Origin: Eutrigla gurnardus
Taxonomy: Eukaryota; Chordata; Actinopteri; Perciformes; Triglidae
Direction: 5' to 3'
NCBI GenBank assembly: GCA_963514095.1
Contig: OY741282.1
Span: 22,883,827 to 22,947,826, forward strand
DNA: 64,000 bases
Shown piece after piece: positions 62,368 through 64,000 of this stretch. The position numbers were made by a program, and so were the translations under genes. The notes below the pieces were generated by a model. The model was given only the letters and a program-made list of their open reading frames with translations, was not told the DNA's origin and did not search any database. Within the stretch, counting starts at the first letter, position 1, and each line of letters starts with the position of its first letter.

Positions 62368-62560
62368 TGTGCCCAAGCCTGCAATTCCCCAATTTCACCG
62401 CTAATTAGCCCACAAAGGCTACCGGCAGGGAGGAGCAGAGGAGGAGGAGGAGGGAGGAGAGGATGGAGAGGGGTGGCATACGCGGGAGGTCCAGGCCTGA
62501 GGGGGGGATGGCGATGCTGGCACAGCTGAGACACGTATCACGGGACCAGACAGACGCCTT

Positions 62561-62609
<49 letters not shown>

Positions 62610-62814
62610 CTAGCCTATGTCTTTCTGTATATCTGTAGCAGTGTGTCGAGAGAATGTATCCCATGACCACTCTCTCTCTCTCCTGCTCTGGCGATGGCTG
62701 GGTTGGTTGCAGCTGTAGTTCAGCGAGTCTTAACTCCTGAGGCTGGTCCCAGCATCCCCAGTAGTCCCACTACGCCTACTGGCACAGGCTGCTGGTCCTC
62801 TGCCATCGCTACCG

Positions 62815-62936
<122 letters not shown>

Positions 62937-63439
62937 ACAGGAAGCGAGAGAGAGACTCGCATCCCTCTTGCCAATTGTTTTACTATGCATCAGACGGGGG
63001 CCTTCCAGGGAGGCAGGCTGCCTGGCAGTCGGCCAGCAGGGCTGTGGAGTTTGTCCAATGTTTTTGTTTTTGTTTCAGTGTGGTCTGTTTGTTCTGGTTA
63101 TTCACACACATATAAATAGGTACATGTATATTAACACGTGCGCGTGTATACCTTCATATGTAGGGATTCTTTGAGCATCTAGATTACTAAAAAATCCTCG
63201 AAGCCCGACATATTGAATTGAACAACAAACGGGTGTTGAAATCATCGGGGAGCTGTCAGCTGCTGCTCTGGGACAGCCTCCCATCCCGCATTAAGATCGA
63301 GCTGAAACGGCATTTTAAAAGGCTGCAGCTTCCGTACCGTGACGTATTTCTGAGTTTGAATTTGATTTGATGATTGAGAAGATTAGCTCACGACCTTCTC
63401 GAGCTCTGCGCTGCTAAAAGCTGCAGACCGATTGATGGA

Positions 63440-63535
63440 TGCCGTGATATTACTGGTTGAAATCGGACGGGACTAGCTGATGTAAGCACACAACATATTT
63501 AGTTTAACAGGAAGAAAAAAATATTGGATTTTGAT
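63440..63535 (+). repeat. Interspersed repeat C, copy 2
   Basis: gatggatgccgtgatattac, gggactagctgatgtaagca and caggaagaaaaaaatattgg run in the same order as at 24000-24115. Confidence 0.6.
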
Positions 63536-64000
63536 ATAAAAATACAAAGAAATTGATTCTTTTTTTTTTTTCAGGGAAAGACGCCTGCAACAAGCTCAGC
63601 TGCTGCTGACTCATCAAAACTACAGAAAAAGATGTCTGCCCCCAGAACCAGCAGCTGTCAGTCATTTCTCTGCACAGGCTGTTGGTTTTTATCTCTGTAC
63701 GTCCACAAGGCGATGGTTAGTTGCTGCTCTGTGTGAAGACAAGGACACCACAGGCTCTACGTCCACGTGCAACCTGCCAAGGGCGTCCTGAGTGTGCCAA
63801 ATGCTCTTTTGGTAATTCCAACCTTGGTCCACCTGTGGCACTCTTGGCATAGGTGGTGGGATTACAATCATGGCCGATCACACTCAGATCTCTCCCCTTC
63901 ATGATGCACTGAGAGTTTGTGAATCCCAGAGAGACTTTTCCACAGAAGAGACTAGGACAGGAGATTATTGCTCACAATCTGGGAACAAAATTGTTGCTTA

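Overview
The window looks like teleost fish DNA, probably a spiny-rayed (percomorph-type) fish. Three things suggest this: one vertebrate developmental gene with short fish-like introns, very dense CA/GT microsatellites, and several interspersed repeats of the kind seen throughout fish genomes. There is no bacterial-style gene packing. Only two substantial protein-coding units can be supported in 64 kb.

The host gene is lhx5, a LIM-homeodomain transcription factor, on the minus strand. Its coding part runs from 21530 down to 9712 in five exons. All four introns have GT/AG ends and compatible phases, and the spliced product is 394 residues: two LIM domains, a homeodomain and the family C-terminal region. 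The first exon lies next to a GC-rich putative promoter. The rest of the window is mainly lhx5 flanking DNA, with stretches that look like candidate conserved non-coding (enhancer) DNA at about 22.3-22.7, 27.5-28.8, 32.4-32.6, 35.4-35.5, 38.4-38.6, 41.6-41.9 and 61.8 kb. Those enhancer calls are inference only.

The second unit is a complete BEL/Pao LTR retrotransposon at 50006-57568 on the plus strand. It has two 460-bp LTRs that I read as identical, a 5-bp target duplication (atgac), and one uninterrupted 1942-residue Gag-Pol reading frame with zinc knuckles, protease, reverse transcriptase, RNase H, integrase and a C-terminal BEL domain. It carries no envelope gene. It looks recently inserted and possibly still active.

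Repeats dominate the remainder: a 33-bp minisatellite at the left edge (1-1466), an 18/36-bp ACAAAGAG-type array (2391-2583), a cluster of GT/CA arrays (4861-6037), an 850-bp polypyrimidine tract (29690-30548), a 71-bp minisatellite (37503-38241), a 102-bp inverted-repeat element with a central 20-bp palindrome (39101-39202), a 5'-truncated LINE-like tail with a 13-bp target duplication (60758-60916), and several diverged interspersed repeats. A small broken reading frame with an unusual Cys motif (49376-49669) sits beside the BEL element and is not recognised. No rRNA, tRNA or CRISPR array was seen.
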